DNA from: CAXXOK01 sp963663285
Lineage (GTDB): Bacteria > Bacillota > Clostridia > Christensenellales > Aristaeellaceae
Reading direction: 5' to 3'
Length of the DNA stretch: 64,000 nucleotides
Assembly (NCBI GenBank): GCA_963663285.2
Contig: CAXXNI010000002.1
Location: forward strand, 806,001-870,000
Shown here: positions 1 to 8,706 of the stretch, piece after piece
Position numbering within the stretch: the stretch's first letter is position 1
How the letters are laid out: each line of letters opens with the position of its first letter
Program-made: the position numbers and the translations under genes
Notes under the pieces: model-generated
The model's database searches: none
Told to the model about the DNA's origin: nothing
What the model saw: only the letters and a program-made list of their open reading frames with translations

Positions 1-34
1 TAATAAGATAAAATCTGCACTCATGTTATAATAC

Positions 35-3000
35 TTATAAAGATTGACCGTGGATTATAGGTTCATCAACTGTCCTCTTGGCACTTTCAGCGGCCTTCAT
101 ATTTTTTCTGGCATTCGCCATCATCAGCTTGATCCGGTTCAGTTGGTTTACATTGCTCGCGCCCGGGTCATAATCGATCGCAACGATGTTTGCAAGCGGA
201 TTATGCTTACGCAAAGGCCCAAGCATCCCCTTGCCGGTCACATGGTTTGGCAGGCAGGCAAAAGGTTGGAGGCAAACAATGTTCGGCACGCCGCTGTCAA
301 TGAGCTCCGCCATCTCGCCGGTTAGCAGCCACCCCTCTCCATACTGATTGCCAAGGGAGACAAAACGTTTTGCCTTATTGGCAATTTGCTGAATGTAGAG
401 GGGCGCGTGAAAACGCTTGCTCTTCACCAGCGCTGCTCTGGCAGGCCTGCGGAAGAACTCAATCAAACGGATACCTAGATGGTTGATTAGCATGGATTTC
501 TTGGTCCCGGCCAGATAACGGAAATTATAATCTTTGTTATACATAGCAAACAGGAAAAAGTCGATCAAGTCCGGCACGACAGCTTCTCCGCCTTCGGATT
601 CGATGATTTCAACAATGTTGTTGTTTGCGTTGGGGTGATACTTTACAAGAATCTCGCCTACAACGCCTACTTTTGGTTTCTGTGTTTGTTGTATAGGCAG
701 CTGGTCAAAATCCGTTACCAATTGACGAAGACGCTTGCGGTACTTGGAAAAACTCATATGAGGCAGTTCAGACTCTAGTTGCTGCGTCCAGTGAGCCGCT
801 AAATTATCAGCAGCTCCTTTCTCCTTTTCATATGGACGGGTCGCATATAAAACGCGCATCAATACATCGCCCAAAATTGCGGCAAATACCAGCCTGCGTG
901 CCATCATCGCGGTAATGCGGAAACCGGAGTTGGCTTCCAGCCCCGCAGAGCTGAAAGAAATAACAGGGATATGCTCCATTCCAAGCTCTTTTAAGGCTTT
1001 GCGCAATAAGGATATATAATTGCTGGCCCGGCAGCCGCCGCCGGTTTGCGACATGAATATGGCTGTATGTGCAAGGTCGCACTCACCGGATTTAAGGTAG
1101 GATATAATTTGCCCAAGGGTGATCATTGTGGGGTAACAGGCATCATTATTAATATACTTCAAACCTTCGTCAATGGCATGCACATCCGCTTTGGGTAGCA
1201 GTTTCACGCGGTAACCGCTGGCCGCAATGGCAGCTTGAATCATATTAAAATGAATAGGGGACATTTGAGGAATTAGAATCGTATAAGTAGGTTTCATTTC
1301 TTTTGTGAAAATCTTACGTGTAAAGCGATATGGGGTATCCTTCGATAAAATACCGCTGCGTGCCCGCTCCTCCATGGCGGCTTTCAAAGACCGTAGACGG
1401 ATTTTAGCCGCGCCCAGGTTGGCGCCCTCATCGATCTTAAGAACCGTGTATAGTTTGTTTTTCGTGCGTAAAATCTCTTCAACCTGATCGGTCGTTACGG
1501 CATCCAAACCGCAGCCGAAGGAGTTAAGCTGCACCATTTCGATATGATTGTACTTCCCTACAAACTCCGCGGCCCGGTAGAGGCGGCTGTGGTACATCCA
1601 CTGATCCAGCACACGCGTGGGTCTTGAAACAGCTGCCCGGTCGGCAATGCTATCTTCTGTGAGCACAGCGATACCAAAGGAGGTAATAAGCGTATCGATA
1701 CCGTGATTTATTTCCGGGTCGAGGTGATAAGGCCTGCCCGCCAAAACCACTGCAGGGAGTTTTTGCATGCGTATCGCCTGCAATGCGGCATGACCCATAA
1801 CCTTTATATCATTATGGAAGCGTTCGTCCTCCTTGCGGGCAGCTTTGACCGCTTTCACAATTTCCGCGGCAGGCAATGCTAATGCGGATAATTCCTCCAC
1901 AAGTCGCTTTGTCAGGCGCTGATCGTCGTCGTAGGGCAGAAATGGATGAAGGAACGTAACCCCATGCTTTTGAAACAGCGAGTCCATATTGCCGCCAATG
2001 ACCTCTGGGTATGTGGCAACAATGGGGCAATTGTAATGGTTGTTCGCGGTTTGATCTTCTACCCGTTCATAATTGATGGACGGATAGAAAATAAAAGGAG
2101 CACCGTTTTCCGCAAGCCATTGTATGTGTCCATGCACCAACTTTGCCGGGTAGCAAACCGTATCCGACGTAATTGCGGACATACCAAGCTCATAAATCGC
2201 CTTTGTGGATGTGGGGGAAAGCAGCACGGAAAACCCAAGTTCCGTAAAGAAAGTAAACCAGAAAGGGTAGTTCTCATACATGTTCAGCACTCTGGGAATG
2301 CCGATTACACCGCGCGGAGCGTCTTTTGCATCTAACGGCTGGTATGAGAACAAACGAGTATATTTTTCCGCAAATAAATTGGGCACTTTTTGTTTTAAAC
2401 CGGTGTAGCCAATTCCTTTTTCGCAGCGGTTCCCGGTAATGTGCTTTTGACCGTTACCAAAGCGGTTGATGGTTAACAAGCATTGGTTTTCGCACCCGTG
2501 GCACCTGCGGTGCGAGCTTTCGACCTGGAAACGGTCGATCATGGTAGCCGGCAGCAAACCGGAACGGGATTGCTGTGTTGATTGTTCCAACGCAATCAGC
2601 GCCGCGCCAAATGCGCCCATATGGCCGGATATATCCGGGCGTACTACATCCCGGCCCAAAATGGTTTCTATGGCGCGTAAAACTGCATCGTTTAAAAAGG
2701 TGCCGCCCTGAACAACGATTTTTTCACCCGCATCTTCCGTGTTGCGCAGTTTAATGACTTTATATAAAGCATTCTTAATGATCGAGTATGATAGCCCGGC
2801 GCTAATATCACCAATAGTTGCGCCTTCTTTTTGCGCCTGTTTGACCCGGGAATTCATAAATACCGTACAACGCGTGCCTAAATCTACAGGTTGTTTTGCA
2901 AACAAACCCTCCCGGGCAAACGCTTCAACGCTCATATCCACCGATTTTGCATAGGTTTCGATAAAAGATCCGCAGCCGGACGAGCAAGCCTCATTTAGCA

Positions 3001-4348
3001 TAATGCTGTAAATGGCTCCGTCGCGCACCTTCATGCATTTCATATCCTGGCCGCCAATATCCAAAATGAAATCTACGCCAGGTAAAAACTCATTCGCGGC
3101 TTTAAAATGAGCGATAGTCTCAATCTCGCCGACATCTACGCCAAAACCAGCCTGAATCAGCTCTTCGCCATAACCGGTAACAGCCGAATGGGCAATGTAA
3201 GCGTTTGGCGGCAATGCATCGTATAATTCCCGCAGCATGGTACGAACCGTCGCAATGGGATTGCCTTCATTTCCACGGTAAAATGAATATAGTATTTTTT
3301 TGTGGGAATCGATCAACACAGCTTTTGTAGTGGTCGATCCAGCGTCAATTCCCAAGTACACAGGGCCTTGCGCCTGCATGATACTTACTTTTTCCGCAAT
3401 ATGTTTTGCATGGCGGTTAGTGAACGCGGCAAAATCTTCTTCGGAGGCAAAAAGCGGGTCGATATGCTTGGTTTCGGACAACGCCGATGCTTTGATGGAT
3501 TGCAGCTTGGATAAAATTTCATGCAACGCAATCCCGGACTGCAGTTTTGCGGCTAAGGCTGCGCCAATAGCAACGAAATACTGTGAATTCTCTGGGAAAA
3601 TGATCTCTTTATCACTCAGATTCAGTGTTTCGGCAAAGCGTTTCCTCAATTCGGAAAGGAAGTACAGCGGCCCGCCCAAGAAAGCGACGTTCCCGCTGAT
3701 GGTGCGGCCACAGGCTAATCCGGTGATGGTTTGGTTTACCACGGATTGAAAAATGGACGCCGCTAAATCACTGGTTAAAGCGCCTTGATTAATCAAAGGC
3801 TGAATATCGCTTTTTGCGAAAACACCGCAGCGGGCGGCGATGGGGTAAATCATCGTATGCTGCTTGGCGGCTTCGTTTAAGCCTGCGGCGTCGGTGTTGA
3901 GTAAAATAGCCATCTGGTCGATGAAAGCGCCGGTTCCGCCCGCACAGGTACCGTTCATACGCTGCTCTAAAGCGGCGCCGTAAAAGGTGATCTTTGCGTC
4001 TTCTCCGCCAAGCTCTATGGATACATCTGTCGCGGGAATTAACGTTTCAATCGCGGTGGAACAGGCGATTACTTCCTGCTCGAAAGGCAAATCCAATATT
4101 TTAGAAAGTGCAAGACCGCCAGACCCGGTTATACAGGCGGCAACTGATATATGCGGGAAAGCCTGTGCCAAATCGGACATCAACTCTCCGACTTTTTGAA
4201 ATACGCTGGACATATGCCGCTCATAACGAGAGTAAACCATATCATTTTGGCCATTGAGCAGAACAAGTTTTACTGTTGTTGAGCCAACATCAATACCCAG
4301 CCTGAAAATTTTTTGATCAACCGTGTTTAATGCTTGAATATCTTTCAT
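35..4348 (-). CDS. Fused 2-hydroxyacyl-CoA dehydratase activase/dehydratase-like protein
   Basis: About 1437 residues. Two BcrAD/BadFG-type ATPase domains come first, with phosphate-binding loops DVGSTT (20-25) and DAGSTT (335-340). Each has a cysteine segment suited to the bridging [4Fe-4S] cluster (NGTCAGG, Cys135; NEACSSGCG, Cys455/459). A DUF2229 region with a CxxCxxxC cluster follows near residue 640, then an HgdB-like C-terminal region. In this family ATP hydrolysis drives electron transfer to 2-hydroxyacyl-CoA dehydratases; the substrate of this giant fused form is not established. No separate dehydratase subunits are next to it. The gene is divergent from a TetR regulator. A GTG at 4363 is an alternative start; neither start has a well-spaced ribosome binding site. 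ATG 4348 was taken because its N-terminus reaches the first ATPase motif directly. Confidence 0.88.
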   Translation of the reverse strand: MKDIQALNTVDQKIFRLGIDVGSTTVKLVLLNGQNDMVYSRYERHMSSVFQKVGELMSDLAQAFPHISVAACITGSGGLALSKILDLPFEQEVIACSTAIETLIPATDVSIELGGEDAKITFYGAALEQRMNGTCAGGTGAFIDQMAILLNTDAAGLNEAAKQHTMIYPIAARCGVFAKSDIQPLINQGALTSDLAASIFQSVVNQTITGLACGRTISGNVAFLGGPLYFLSELRKRFAETLNLSDKEIIFPENSQYFVAIGAALAAKLQSGIALHEILSKLQSIKASALSETKHIDPLFASEEDFAAFTNRHAKHIAEKVSIMQAQGPVYLGIDAGSTTTKAVLIDSHKKILYSFYRGNEGNPIATVRTMLRELYDALPPNAYIAHSAVTGYGEELIQAGFGVDVGEIETIAHFKAANEFLPGVDFILDIGGQDMKCMKVRDGAIYSIMLNEACSSGCGSFIETYAKSVDMSVEAFAREGLFAKQPVDLGTRCTVFMNSRVKQAQKEGATIGDISAGLSYSIIKNALYKVIKLRNTEDAGEKIVVQGGTFLNDAVLRAIETILGRDVVRPDISGHMGAFGAALIALEQSTQQSRSGLLPATMIDRFQVESSHRRCHGCENQCLLTINRFGNGQKHITGNRCEKGIGYTGLKQKVPNLFAEKYTRLFSYQPLDAKDAPRGVIGIPRVLNMYENYPFWFTFFTELGFSVLLSPTSTKAIYELGMSAITSDTVCYPAKLVHGHIQWLAENGAPFIFYPSINYERVEDQTANNHYNCPIVATYPEVIGGNMDSLFQKHGVTFLHPFLPYDDDQRLTKRLVEELSALALPAAEIVKAVKAARKEDERFHNDIKVMGHAALQAIRMQKLPAVVLAGRPYHLDPEINHGIDTLITSFGIAVLTEDSIADRAAVSRPTRVLDQWMYHSRLYRAAEFVGKYNHIEMVQLNSFGCGLDAVTTDQVEEILRTKNKLYTVLKIDEGANLGAAKIRLRSLKAAMEERARSGILSKDTPYRFTRKIFTKEMKPTYTILIPQMSPIHFNMIQAAIAASGYRVKLLPKADVHAIDEGLKYINNDACYPTMITLGQIISYLKSGECDLAHTAIFMSQTGGGCRASNYISLLRKALKELGMEHIPVISFSSAGLEANSGFRITAMMARRLVFAAILGDVLMRVLYATRPYEKEKGAADNLAAHWTQQLESELPHMSFSKYRKRLRQLVTDFDQLPIQQTQKPKVGVVGEILVKYHPNANNNIVEIIESEGGEAVVPDLIDFFLFAMYNKDYNFRYLAGTKKSMLINHLGIRLIEFFRRPARAALVKSKRFHAPLYIQQIANKAKRFVSLGNQYGEGWLLTGEMAELIDSGVPNIVCLQPFACLPNHVTGKGMLGPLRKHNPLANIVAIDYDPGASNVNQLNRIKLMMANARKNMKAAESAKRTVDEPIIHGQSL

Positions 4349-4365
4349 AAAACCGCAAGGCACCT

Positions 4366-4379
4366 CGATATGTATATCG
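4366..4379. promoter_or_regulatory. Palindrome CGATAT-GT-ATATCG, candidate TetR operator
   Basis: A perfect 6-bp inverted repeat with a 2-bp centre lies in the leader of the dehydratase activase gene, between its predicted transcription start and start codon. TetR-family dimers often bind such sites next to their own gene. Assignment to the adjacent regulator is inference. Confidence 0.45.
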
Positions 4380-4398
4380 TACGCTAAGTTGGTAACTG

Positions 4399-4427
4399 TT
4401 GATTATTCTACAAGTGAATATTATAAT
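4399..4427 (+). promoter_or_regulatory. Promoter of the TetR gene
   Basis: -35 TTGATT (4399-4404), 17-bp spacer, perfect -10 TATAAT (4422-4427). Transcription would start near 4434 and leave a leader of about 85 nt. It overlaps the divergent promoter face to face. Confidence 0.65.
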
Positions 4428-4447
4428 ACATTTGCAGGGATTCTCAA
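4420..4447 (-). promoter_or_regulatory. Promoter of the dehydratase activase gene
   Basis: Read leftward: -35 TTGAGA (4447-4442), 16-bp spacer, -10 TATAAT (4425-4420). The -10 shares bases with the -10 of the divergent TetR promoter. Confidence 0.6.
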
Positions 4448-4517
4448 TCATCAAGATGGCCTGTAGTGTATTTTAATCGACATTATTCTCAATGTGTTGA
4501 TTGTACAGGGGGAGAAA

Positions 4518-5105
4518 ATGGGAAATCAAAATGATCTGCGTGTTATTAAAACCAGAAAGCTGATTCAAGATGCCTTTTTTGATCTGGTTGAAACGAATGG
4601 ATTTGAGAAAATCACAATCAGCAATATTGCCAACCGGGCGAAAATCAACCGTGCTACTTTTTACCTGCACTATCAGGATAAACAGGCATTACTGAAAAGC
4701 CTTGAAAACGAAGTGCTGGATGATATTGACGATTTACTTGGCACGGTAACGGAAGAATCGATTCAGCAAAGCAAGAACGCGAAACGCCCGTTCCCGCATG
4801 TTATAGAAATCCTGTCATACGTGCAGGAGCATCAGCGATTTTTTAATTTATCTATGAATGATAGCGGCGATCCATTATTTTTCACCCATATTGGAGAACT
4901 GGTTAATCAGCGGGTAATTGAGGGATTTTTCCCTGCTGTAAAGCTGGAGGAGAGATTGCGGTCCTACCTGAGTACGATTCGCACTGCGGTAATCAGCAGC
5001 GTTGTAAACCAATGGATTCAAAGCGGTATGAAAGAATCGATCGATGAAATTGCAGGACTTATTACCAAAATCGCTCTGGGTATTATGCAGTGGGTGGACG
5101 CATAA
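4518..5105 (+). CDS. TetR/AcrR family transcriptional regulator
   Basis: 195 residues. The N-terminal helix-turn-helix is clear: ITISNIANRAKINRATFYLH followed by YQDKQALLKSL, the typical TetR recognition helix. The C-terminal half fits the TetR_C ligand/dimer region found in Clostridia and Bacilli. It probably represses the divergent activase gene, its own gene, or both, through the overlapping promoters between them. The ligand is unknown. A GTG at 4494 would add eight residues; ATG 4518 is preferred because a purine-rich AGGGGGAG sits just upstream. The gene ends before a convergent terminator shared with the mannosidase. Confidence 0.85.
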   Translation: MGNQNDLRVIKTRKLIQDAFFDLVETNGFEKITISNIANRAKINRATFYLHYQDKQALLKSLENEVLDDIDDLLGTVTEESIQQSKNAKRPFPHVIEILSYVQEHQRFFNLSMNDSGDPLFFTHIGELVNQRVIEGFFPAVKLEERLRSYLSTIRTAVISSVVNQWIQSGMKESIDEIAGLITKIALGIMQWVDA

Positions 5106-5186
5106 ACTGACGACATGAAATTTGCTAGAATTTTAATGCAATGCTTTAACATGCAGCCCGTACAGCTGAATAATCCTTATAATAAG

Positions 5187-5225
5187 CCACGCAGTCGCTA
5201 TATATTAACCAAAGCGGCTGCGTGG
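5187..5225. terminator. Bidirectional hairpin between tetR and the mannosidase gene
   Basis: Arms 5187-5199 and 5213-5225 pair over 13 bp with one G-T wobble around a 13-nt loop, followed by a T-rich stretch. It lies between converging genes. Confidence 0.65.
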
Positions 5226-5241
5226 CGTTTAATCTTTTATT

Positions 5242-7692
5242 TTACCGGCCAATATCCGCTACACTGGTAACGGCAAGTTCCGCTAACAAAACATCTTTCT
5301 GAATTTGGTGTGCGATAATGGTTTTTGTTTCTCCCGGAAGCAGGAAAAAACCGTTGTCGCTAAAAACACTGTCAATTTCTTGCGTTTCCAGCCATACGCC
5401 CCAGGCAAATACATCGCTGGAAACGGTGATTTTGCAATCATTACCCTGCTGTCTAACGGCAAGCCGTATGTTGGGCTTACAAAAACGGAAAAACTTGGGT
5501 GGGCTGAAAAGCTCGCAGTTTTCCGATAGGGTTTGGCCCTGATCGTCGTAAAGTGTCATCACATAGGCCATATTATCTTCGGCGTGGAATGCCTTTTCCA
5601 GCACAGAAAAATCTTCCTGAAAAATCCACTGTGCGGTTAAAGCGGGTACGGAGAGCTTAACATCCCGTGTTGATATAGTTTGCCCCTGTGCATCGATCAG
5701 ACGAAGGGTGGCTTTGCCGGTTAAAGTGGACAACGTGTCGTTAGCTACGTTTACGCGAACAGAGAAATCATTTCGTTCGCAGCTGATGATTTGCGGAGCG
5801 AAAAATTTTCGAGCTGCATATTGCAACTGTTTCCATCGGCCGCTGCTATCGATGCTGGCCCAGCTGGCCACCGGCCAGCAATCGTTTAACTGCCAGTAAA
5901 TTGCACCCATACACCGGCCGCGGTAACGGCGCCAGTGTTCCACCCCCGCACGCATGGCTTCCGCCTGCAATAGCTGTGAGGCATAAAGTAAATGCTCAAA
6001 CGTAAGCGGATATTGATAGTTCTGTGAAATGTAATAGAGTATCTTTCCGTTACCGCCAACGCATTTTTGATGGCTTTCCATCACACGGGAAAAAACATTG
6101 CGGTCTTCAGGGAGAGTATAGCTTTTAACAGTTTTCAGCGACGGAAAGGATTCGAAGCCGAACTCACTGCAAAAGCGCGGAAATTGCTGCTGATAGTCGG
6201 AAAATGGTTTCAGCCCATGCCATACATCCCAGTAATGTACATCGCCCCGGTCGTAGCTGTTGGGATCATCGAAACATCCGCCGGAGGAAGGGGAGGACGG
6301 CCAATAATCAATTTGCGGCGCATACGACGCACACTCTTTGCGCAGCACATATTCAAACTGTTTTATATAGTCTGCCTGCAGCGCTTTGCTGTGGTTTGCG
6401 ACAGCCGGCCAATCCGTCCATGCAGTCTCCATTTCATTATTACCGCAGAGTAAGCCAATACAAGCATGATGACGAATCCTCTCCAGATTATCGCGGGTTT
6501 CTGCGACGATGTTTTGCTCGAATTCTTCGGTCAGTTTATAAACATTGCAAGCATACATAAGATCCAGCCAAACGATCAAGCCCAATTCATCACACTGATC
6601 GAAAAACCAGTCTTCCGGATAATAACCACCGCCCCAAACGCGAACGGTATTAAAATTGCTTTTAGCGCAATCAGCCAGTAATTGATATGTACGTTCGGGT
6701 GATGTCCGGCTGAGAATATTATCCTCCGGGATATAGTCTGCGCCCATGGCGAACATTTTACGGCCATTTACCTTTAAACAAAACTCTTCGCCGTATTCAT
6801 CCTGTTCACGGGAAATATGAATCGTACGTAAACCGATACGCCGCTGGCAACTATCCAGTATATTACCTTCATCGTCTAAACAAGAAACCGTAACCGTATA
6901 GAGTGGCTGCTGGCCCCAGCCGTTTGGCTGCCATAGCCTGGGGTGATCAATGGATAGGGACATCGTATCGGTATTGCCTTGTTTTTCGGTAACGTTACCT
7001 TCAGGGCCGCAAACCGATACGCGCATTGCGGCAGCTGTAGCGCCTTCGGTTATTGCTTTTATCTGTAAGGATACGCTGCCGTTATCGTGGTACTGATTAA
7101 TGGCAATTGTGCGAATTCGTAAAAAATCATAGCCTTCAAGCTCGCAGGGTCGCCAAATGCCGGCGTCCGGCAATTGCGGACCCCAATCCCAGCCAAACAT
7201 GCAATGGGCCTTACGGAGAAAACTGGTTCCACGCATTGTCCCTGTGCCGTCGTAGGTGACGTCCGGGTTGTTTTGTGCTGCCTCCTCAATAAACCGGTTT
7301 GGCGAGTGGAAAAGAATGCTGATCGTGTTTTGGGCAGGCAGCAAATATGGTTTCACATTCACACGCCAGGTACGGTGCATGTTATTAGCATACAGAATAT
7401 ACGTGCCGTTAAGTGAAACGTCGGCAAGCGTATCCAGGCCGTAAAACACCAAATCAATGTTTTCGCGAGCCAGCAGGGAAGGAGGGACGGTAAAGGTTCG
7501 TGTATAACGATAATCCCGGTCAAACAAGCGAAGCGTTTCATACTCGTTTTCCCGCCAAAACGGATCTTCGATTATCCCGGTATTTAACAAATCGCTTAAA
7601 ACAGAGCCCGGAACCAAAGCGGGGATGTTTTGTTGGCCGGATGCTTCTTCCAGTGTCCATGTGCCGCATAAACTAAAGGTCTCTTTCATCAT
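5242..7692 (-). CDS. GH2 beta-mannosidase
   Basis: 816 residues, full length for a glycoside hydrolase family 2 beta-mannosidase. It shows an N-terminal sugar-binding jelly roll, the WGGGYYPEDWFFDQCDELG segment of the TIM barrel, acid/base Glu420 in GNNEME, and nucleophile Glu510 in CSEFGFESFP. The 90-residue spacing of the two glutamates is as expected. There is no signal peptide, so it should act in the cytoplasm on imported beta-mannosides or mannobiose. The start is the first of two adjacent ATGs, preceded by AAAGGA at suitable spacing; a longer frame upstream lacks a ribosome site. No sugar transporter is next to it. GH2 beta-glucuronidase or galactosidase is less likely given the motifs. 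Confidence 0.88.
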   Translation of the reverse strand: MMKETFSLCGTWTLEEASGQQNIPALVPGSVLSDLLNTGIIEDPFWRENEYETLRLFDRDYRYTRTFTVPPSLLARENIDLVFYGLDTLADVSLNGTYILYANNMHRTWRVNVKPYLLPAQNTISILFHSPNRFIEEAAQNNPDVTYDGTGTMRGTSFLRKAHCMFGWDWGPQLPDAGIWRPCELEGYDFLRIRTIAINQYHDNGSVSLQIKAITEGATAAAMRVSVCGPEGNVTEKQGNTDTMSLSIDHPRLWQPNGWGQQPLYTVTVSCLDDEGNILDSCQRRIGLRTIHISREQDEYGEEFCLKVNGRKMFAMGADYIPEDNILSRTSPERTYQLLADCAKSNFNTVRVWGGGYYPEDWFFDQCDELGLIVWLDLMYACNVYKLTEEFEQNIVAETRDNLERIRHHACIGLLCGNNEMETAWTDWPAVANHSKALQADYIKQFEYVLRKECASYAPQIDYWPSSPSSGGCFDDPNSYDRGDVHYWDVWHGLKPFSDYQQQFPRFCSEFGFESFPSLKTVKSYTLPEDRNVFSRVMESHQKCVGGNGKILYYISQNYQYPLTFEHLLYASQLLQAEAMRAGVEHWRRYRGRCMGAIYWQLNDCWPVASWASIDSSGRWKQLQYAARKFFAPQIISCERNDFSVRVNVANDTLSTLTGKATLRLIDAQGQTISTRDVKLSVPALTAQWIFQEDFSVLEKAFHAEDNMAYVMTLYDDQGQTLSENCELFSPPKFFRFCKPNIRLAVRQQGNDCKITVSSDVFAWGVWLETQEIDSVFSDNGFFLLPGETKTIIAHQIQKDVLLAELAVTSVADIGR

Positions 7693-7856
7693 TGTCGTCC
7701 TTTGCCATAAAATGACGGCACTCCCAATAGGGCTTGCCGTATCCAAATAGTCTCTTTGAATGGATTATAAAAGGTTATACCGCCAAATGGGGTATAAAAA
7801 ATGCATTTGCGGAGTATTTGTTTGACACATAACTTAAAATACCTCCTTCTTTTTTG

Positions 7857-7880
7857 ATATTTGGATAACCAATCAAATAT
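7857..7880. promoter_or_regulatory. Inverted repeat upstream of the mannosidase gene
   Basis: ATATTTG (7857-7863) and CAAATAT (7874-7880) pair perfectly around a 10-bp centre. The site is about 170 bp upstream of the mannosidase start and may be a sugar-regulator operator. This is weak evidence in AT-rich DNA. Confidence 0.25.
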
Positions 7881-8340
7881 ATGTATATCGTTATATGAAA
7901 TTCCATCAGAAACCGGTTACATACTAAACATCAATATATGGTATATAAAAAATTAACCATTTCAAGAATCATTATCAGTTTTTAGCCAATTATAAATATT
8001 TTTACACTTCACATTATGAGGTTTATTTATTTGTTTATATGGATACGAACAACACGTTTCATATGTATTTGTTCAGTTTATAGTATCTATGTAGCACGAA
8101 CCCGAGCTAGTATAAGGATTTCCAAACAAACCAGTAGACTCGCGTATTGTGAATATGCATAGTTAACTGTATGAAGTGAGCGTATAATGTACCTGTAACG
8201 TATTTTTAGCGAAAAAGCAATCGGGATGCGTTTTCGTTAAACCTATTGATTTTCTGTAAGATTATACAACAATATGTTGAGTTAGATCTTAAAAATAACC
8301 GGTTTTATCGCGATTGAGAGTGGGAGAAACTTGGAAACCC

Positions 8341-8370
8341 TTGTCAAACCACCGTTGTTTGAACTATAAT
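8341..8370 (+). promoter_or_regulatory. Promoter of the polysaccharide locus
   Basis: -35 TTGTCA (8341-8346), 18-bp spacer, perfect -10 TATAAT (8365-8370). A start near 8377 gives a leader of about 330 nt before the first gene, long enough for leader-based control. Confidence 0.6.
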
Positions 8371-8601
8371 ACAAAGTGAAGAAAGAGGCTTATCAGCGTG
8401 CCGGTACAGGAGGCGAAAAGCTCAACAATTCGGTTTATCGTAGTTAGATTGTGTGGGATAAAAGTGGACATTCTACGCAACCGTCAAATAAGCATATCAG
8501 GTAAAGTTTTAGTACAGGCTTTATTCGATTATAAACGGACCGGTTTGGTCATAGCTTTTCCTTCTGTCACGTAAGAGATACCGGGAGCTTCACACGATTT
8601 A

Positions 8602-8621
8602 CAAAACATTACGATGTTTTG
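8602..8621 (+). other. Leader hairpin CAAAACAT-TACG-ATGTTTTG
   Basis: A perfect 8-bp stem with a 4-nt loop lies inside the leader of the polysaccharide locus, 85 nt before the first start codon. No U-tract follows, so it is not a simple terminator. Confidence 0.4.
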
Positions 8622-8706
8622 AAGAAAGTGTAAGTGTAGGCGGGAAACAAAGTTTCTCAAAGCAGCAGTTTTAGCAGTAGGTACGGGGAAGGAAGGAGGA
8701 CAGCCC

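Larger units (their letters stand above)
7693..8706. other. Non-coding ~1 kb region between mannosidase and polysaccharide locus
   Basis: The region is AT-rich in its first 500 bp and has no convincing gene. It holds an imperfect inverted repeat (ATATTTG...CAAATAT, 7857-7880) that could be a regulator site for the mannosidase. A hairpin lies at 8210-8236, and a good rightward promoter at 8341-8370 is followed by a leader of about 330 nt that contains another perfect hairpin (8602-8621). I could not fit the leader to a known riboswitch class. Confidence 0.6.

Noticed and set aside
8376..8447. GTG-started 23-codon frame at the start of the leader
   Set aside because: It would begin at the predicted transcription start with no ribosome site, and has no recognisable features.
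8371..8706. Possible c-di-GMP riboswitch in the leader
   Set aside because: I could not match the conserved blocks of c-di-GMP-I or c-di-GMP-II aptamers. Recorded only as an unexplained leader.
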